Origin: Scylla paramamosain
Lineage: Eukaryota; Arthropoda; Malacostraca; Decapoda; Portunidae
NCBI RefSeq assembly: GCF_035594125.1
Contig: NC_087152.1
Span: 16,357,501 to 16,421,500, forward strand
Direction: 5' to 3'
Length of the DNA stretch: 64,000 nucleotides
Positions 58,897 to 64,000 of this stretch are shown in pieces. The notes beneath the pieces are model-generated. The model did not search any database and had not been told where the DNA came from. It worked only from the letters and a program-made list of their open reading frames with translations. Positions within the stretch are counted from its first letter, which is position 1. The number at the start of each line of letters is the position of its first letter. The translations under genes and the position numbers were made by a program.

Positions 58897-59436
58897 CTAG
58901 CAAGAAGGAAAGATAGATGTTGATAGACACAGTTGAAAGGGTTTGACTAGGCAAGGTGCAAGACCAGAGGTACAGTTTCGGAGAACAACAGGAGGAACCC
59001 CATCAGGTCCATAAGCCTTCCGAGGGTTTAGGCCAGCGAGGGCATGGAAAACATCACTGCGAAGGATCTTAATGGGTAGCATAAAGTAGTCAGAGAATGA
59101 AGGCGAGGGAGGAACAAGCTCCGAATCATCCAAGGTAGAGTTTTGAGCAGAGGTTTGAGCGAAGAGTTCAGCTTTAGAAATAGATGAGAAGCCAGTGGTG
59201 CCATCAGGTTGAAATAAAGGAGGGAAAAATGAAGAAGCAAAGTTACTGGAGATGTTTTTGGCTAGGTGCCAGAAGTCACGAGTGGAGTTAGATCTTGAAG
59301 GATTTTGACACTTTCTGTTAATGAAGGAGTTTTTGGCTAGTTCGAGAACAGACTTGGCATGGTTCAGAGCAGGAATATAAAGCGCATGAGATTCAGGTGA
59401 TGGAAGGCTCAAGTACAAGTACCTTATGTGGGCCAC
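58897..59436 (-). pseudogene. Linker and reverse transcriptase N-terminal fragment of the jockey-like LINE
   Basis: An open stretch of 179 codons runs from the end of the endonuclease-RT linker ([40 protein letters not shown]) into the first reverse transcriptase block (ILRSDVFHALAGLNPRKAYG then PDGVPPVVLRNC). The frame is lost before the second block. Confidence 0.88.
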
Positions 59437-59470
59437 CTCTCTATCATGTATTGCAGGAGAATAGGCTGTG

Positions 59471-59731
59471 TTAAACCAAGAAAGAGAAAGAATGTGGAAT
59501 GTATGCCTCTATGCCAGACACTATTACCTCTGTTATGCGTTCAGCATAAAGAGACAGGTCTCTGACACGGAAGCAGCAGTCATTCCAAGGAAAGTCAGCA
59601 TAGTACCTCATCAGGTCCTCCCAATTAGCAGAGGCAAACCACCAAAGACATTTCCGCCTTGGAGGATCCTGAGGAAGGATTGGAGCGATAGGAAGAGATA
59701 CAGATATGAGATTGTGATCAGAGGAGCCCAA
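59471..59731 (-). pseudogene. Endonuclease C-terminal fragment of the jockey-like LINE
   Basis: It encodes [20 protein letters not shown], holding the S-D-H catalytic box of the apurinic-type endonuclease in its usual form. It then encodes [20 protein letters not shown] and [20 protein letters not shown]. Upstream parts of the same endonuclease follow at 59773-59982 in another frame. Confidence 0.85.
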
Positions 59732-59995
59732 CGGAGAAGATAGGGTGAGAGCATAAACAGAAGGATTAGAGGTTAGGAAAAGGTCAAGAATGTTGGGCGT
59801 ATCTCGGGAATACGAGTAGGGTGTTGCATCAGTTGCTCTAGGTCATAGAGGATAGCAAAGTTAAAGGCTAGTTCACCAGGATGGTCATTGAAGTGAGAGG
59901 AATGCCAACGCTGCTGGTGAACAGTAAAGTCTCCAAGAATGGAAATCTCCGCAAAAGGGAAGAGAGTCAGGATGCGTTCCACTTTGGAAGTTAAA

Positions 59996-60620
59996 TAGTG
60001 TTATGGTTAGCGGTGACGTTTACGAGTAGCACCGTATCCTTAAACGCTTTGTTTCTCACCACAACCGTTCTCAAAGAAATGATAAATCGAGTTCTCATGA
60101 GATTTTCTCCAATTAATTATGCAAAATAATTGTGCCTGAAAAGCTTATGCTTATAAAAAGGCTGGCCTAATATTAATGTATACATAAAACATATTATGTA
60201 CTGACTTTATTGGCTATTAATAAATGATAAATTATATTAAACTGTCACTAGAATCATGAAAAAAAAAACCTTTGAAATCACTAATAGCATCAATTAGAGC
60301 CTTTCTGAAAGTAGCTGTTGCAGTTAGACAGTCGAAACGTTTGAGAATACAGTTCCTTAGTTTAGGTGTAGGAAGTTTCCTCTCTTTACGTTTCCACAAC
60401 TTGCATTTCCAATGTCTTGCATTGTTCGGAAAGCTTGAATTAAGACTCTTGCGTTTGCAGTGCGGCAGATGTCACTCCCGCCCGTCTATGTTGACTTACT
60501 ACGTCTCCTCCAAGGATGCGAGGAATGCAATTAACGCTAGTGGAAGTCAGGCTGCGAAAGTCTGGCGGAAGGACGAATGAAGATTTCCATTCATGATAAA
60601 AAAAAAAAAAATAGCAATTA
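59996..60620. other. Non-coding stretch with no recognised feature
   Basis: AT-rich to about 60270. An open frame of 102 codons at 60272-60580 has no recognisable domain. I see nothing else. Confidence 0.5.
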
Positions 60621-61116
<496 letters not shown>

Positions 61117-61180
61117 GGACAGATAAGTAGACAGATAAAACAACAGCCCTCCACCAGACAAGGGAAGGCTTACCACTCAC

Positions 61181-61309
61181 CTTTATGATGCACAGCCAGC
61201 ACGGTGACTACGGAGGCTCCCAGCGCTGTGTCCTCCTGCATGAGGGCACAGTAGCGGGGCTCCGTGAACTCCAGGGGCCCGATGCCTTCCCCGGTCAGGA
61301 GCCGCGTGG
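61181..61309 (-). CDS. CadN-like: Neural cadherin-like gene, internal exon 1 of 5 seen
   Basis: This is the most upstream exon found of a cadherin gene read right to left. The exon is 129 nt. It is preceded by a pyrimidine-rich acceptor ending CCACAG and followed by donor GTGAGT. Its frame starts by completing a codon with two bases and ends one base into a codon (phase 1), which joins exactly to the exon at 47413. The protein contains [20 protein letters not shown] and then a V-V-T-V-L strand. This is the A-B strand region of an extracellular cadherin (EC) repeat, where a P-E-N/x-E-D motif precedes a G-x-x-V-x-x-V strand. The usual Asp-x-Asp calcium motif after that strand is absent (HHKG instead). 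Cadherins are single-pass adhesion receptors and N-cadherin acts mainly in neurons. The family call rests on the assembled exons downstream. No further upstream exon was recognised between 61310 and 64000. Confidence 0.85.

Positions 61310-64000
<2,691 letters not shown>

Larger units (their letters stand above)
57445..59995 (-). mobile_element. Jockey-like non-LTR retrotransposon, second long copy, decayed
   Basis: It belongs to the same family and has the same orientation as the copy at 28685, and is truncated in the endonuclease at its right end. Endonuclease strings are TLFPFAEISILGDFTVHQQR, HPTRIPE and [20 protein letters not shown]. Linker strings are [20 protein letters not shown] and KNSFINRKCQNPSRSNSTRD. 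The reverse transcriptase start is LAGLNPRKAYGPDGVPPVVL, and the C-terminal part is [20 protein letters not shown] and FSGKLWNSLPASVFLPFYDL. The tail is CCTACATAAAAAG on the minus strand near 57470. Several frameshifts and stops are present. The right end at about 59995 is abrupt within the endonuclease, giving 5' truncation. Confidence 0.9.

Overview
The window is nuclear DNA of an animal, most likely a decapod crustacean. The evidence is an exceptional density of dinucleotide and trinucleotide microsatellites, decayed jockey/CR1-type and Ty3/gypsy-type retroelements, a degenerate patch of the arthropod telomere motif, and split coding exons with canonical GT-AG junctions of an arthropod-type classical cadherin. 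No bacterial operon, rRNA, CRISPR or confident tRNA was seen. The placement in Decapoda is inference from repeat style and is not proven by a marker gene.

The only host gene I can support lies on the minus strand. It is five consecutive internal exons of a neural (N-)cadherin-like gene, in transcript order 61309-61181, 47413-47298, 27272-27108, 20855-20718 and 20420-18656. Intron phases are 1, 0, 0, 0 and then 1 at the last donor. All junctions are in frame and together give 770 codons: one complete extracellular cadherin (EC) repeat, a second EC repeat, and the start of a third. The introns are about 13.8, 20.0, 6.3 and 0.3 kb. The gene runs off both sides of what I can recognise. The last exon is remarkable: about 527 residues of polar, glycosylation-site-rich sequence lie inside the second EC repeat, where relatives have a short loop.

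Everything else is intronic or flanking DNA. From left to right: 0-1.9 kb, a tandem duplication and simple repeats; 1.93-4.13 kb, a 5'-truncated CR1/L2-like LINE (+); 4.1-18.6 kb, simple repeats, minisatellites, a degenerate TTAGG patch and a LINE relic; 18.6-20.9 kb, two cadherin exons; 21-24 kb, degenerate ACTC repeats and compound microsatellites; 24.1-26.9 kb, a decayed gypsy pol gene split by a LINE 3' end; 27.1 kb, a cadherin exon; 28.7-31.9 kb, a long jockey-like LINE (-); 32-45 kb, microsatellites and a 3-copy tandem repeat of about 310 bp; 47.3 kb, a cadherin exon; 52.1-55.1 kb, a second kind of LINE (-) with ORF1, endonuclease and reverse transcriptase remnants; 57.4-60.0 kb, another jockey-like LINE (-); 61.2 kb, the first cadherin exon seen; 61.3-64 kb, simple repeats.

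Nearly all long apparent reading frames of alternating Ser-Leu, Arg-Glu, Cys-Val, Thr-His or Tyr-Ile are translations of microsatellites and are not genes.
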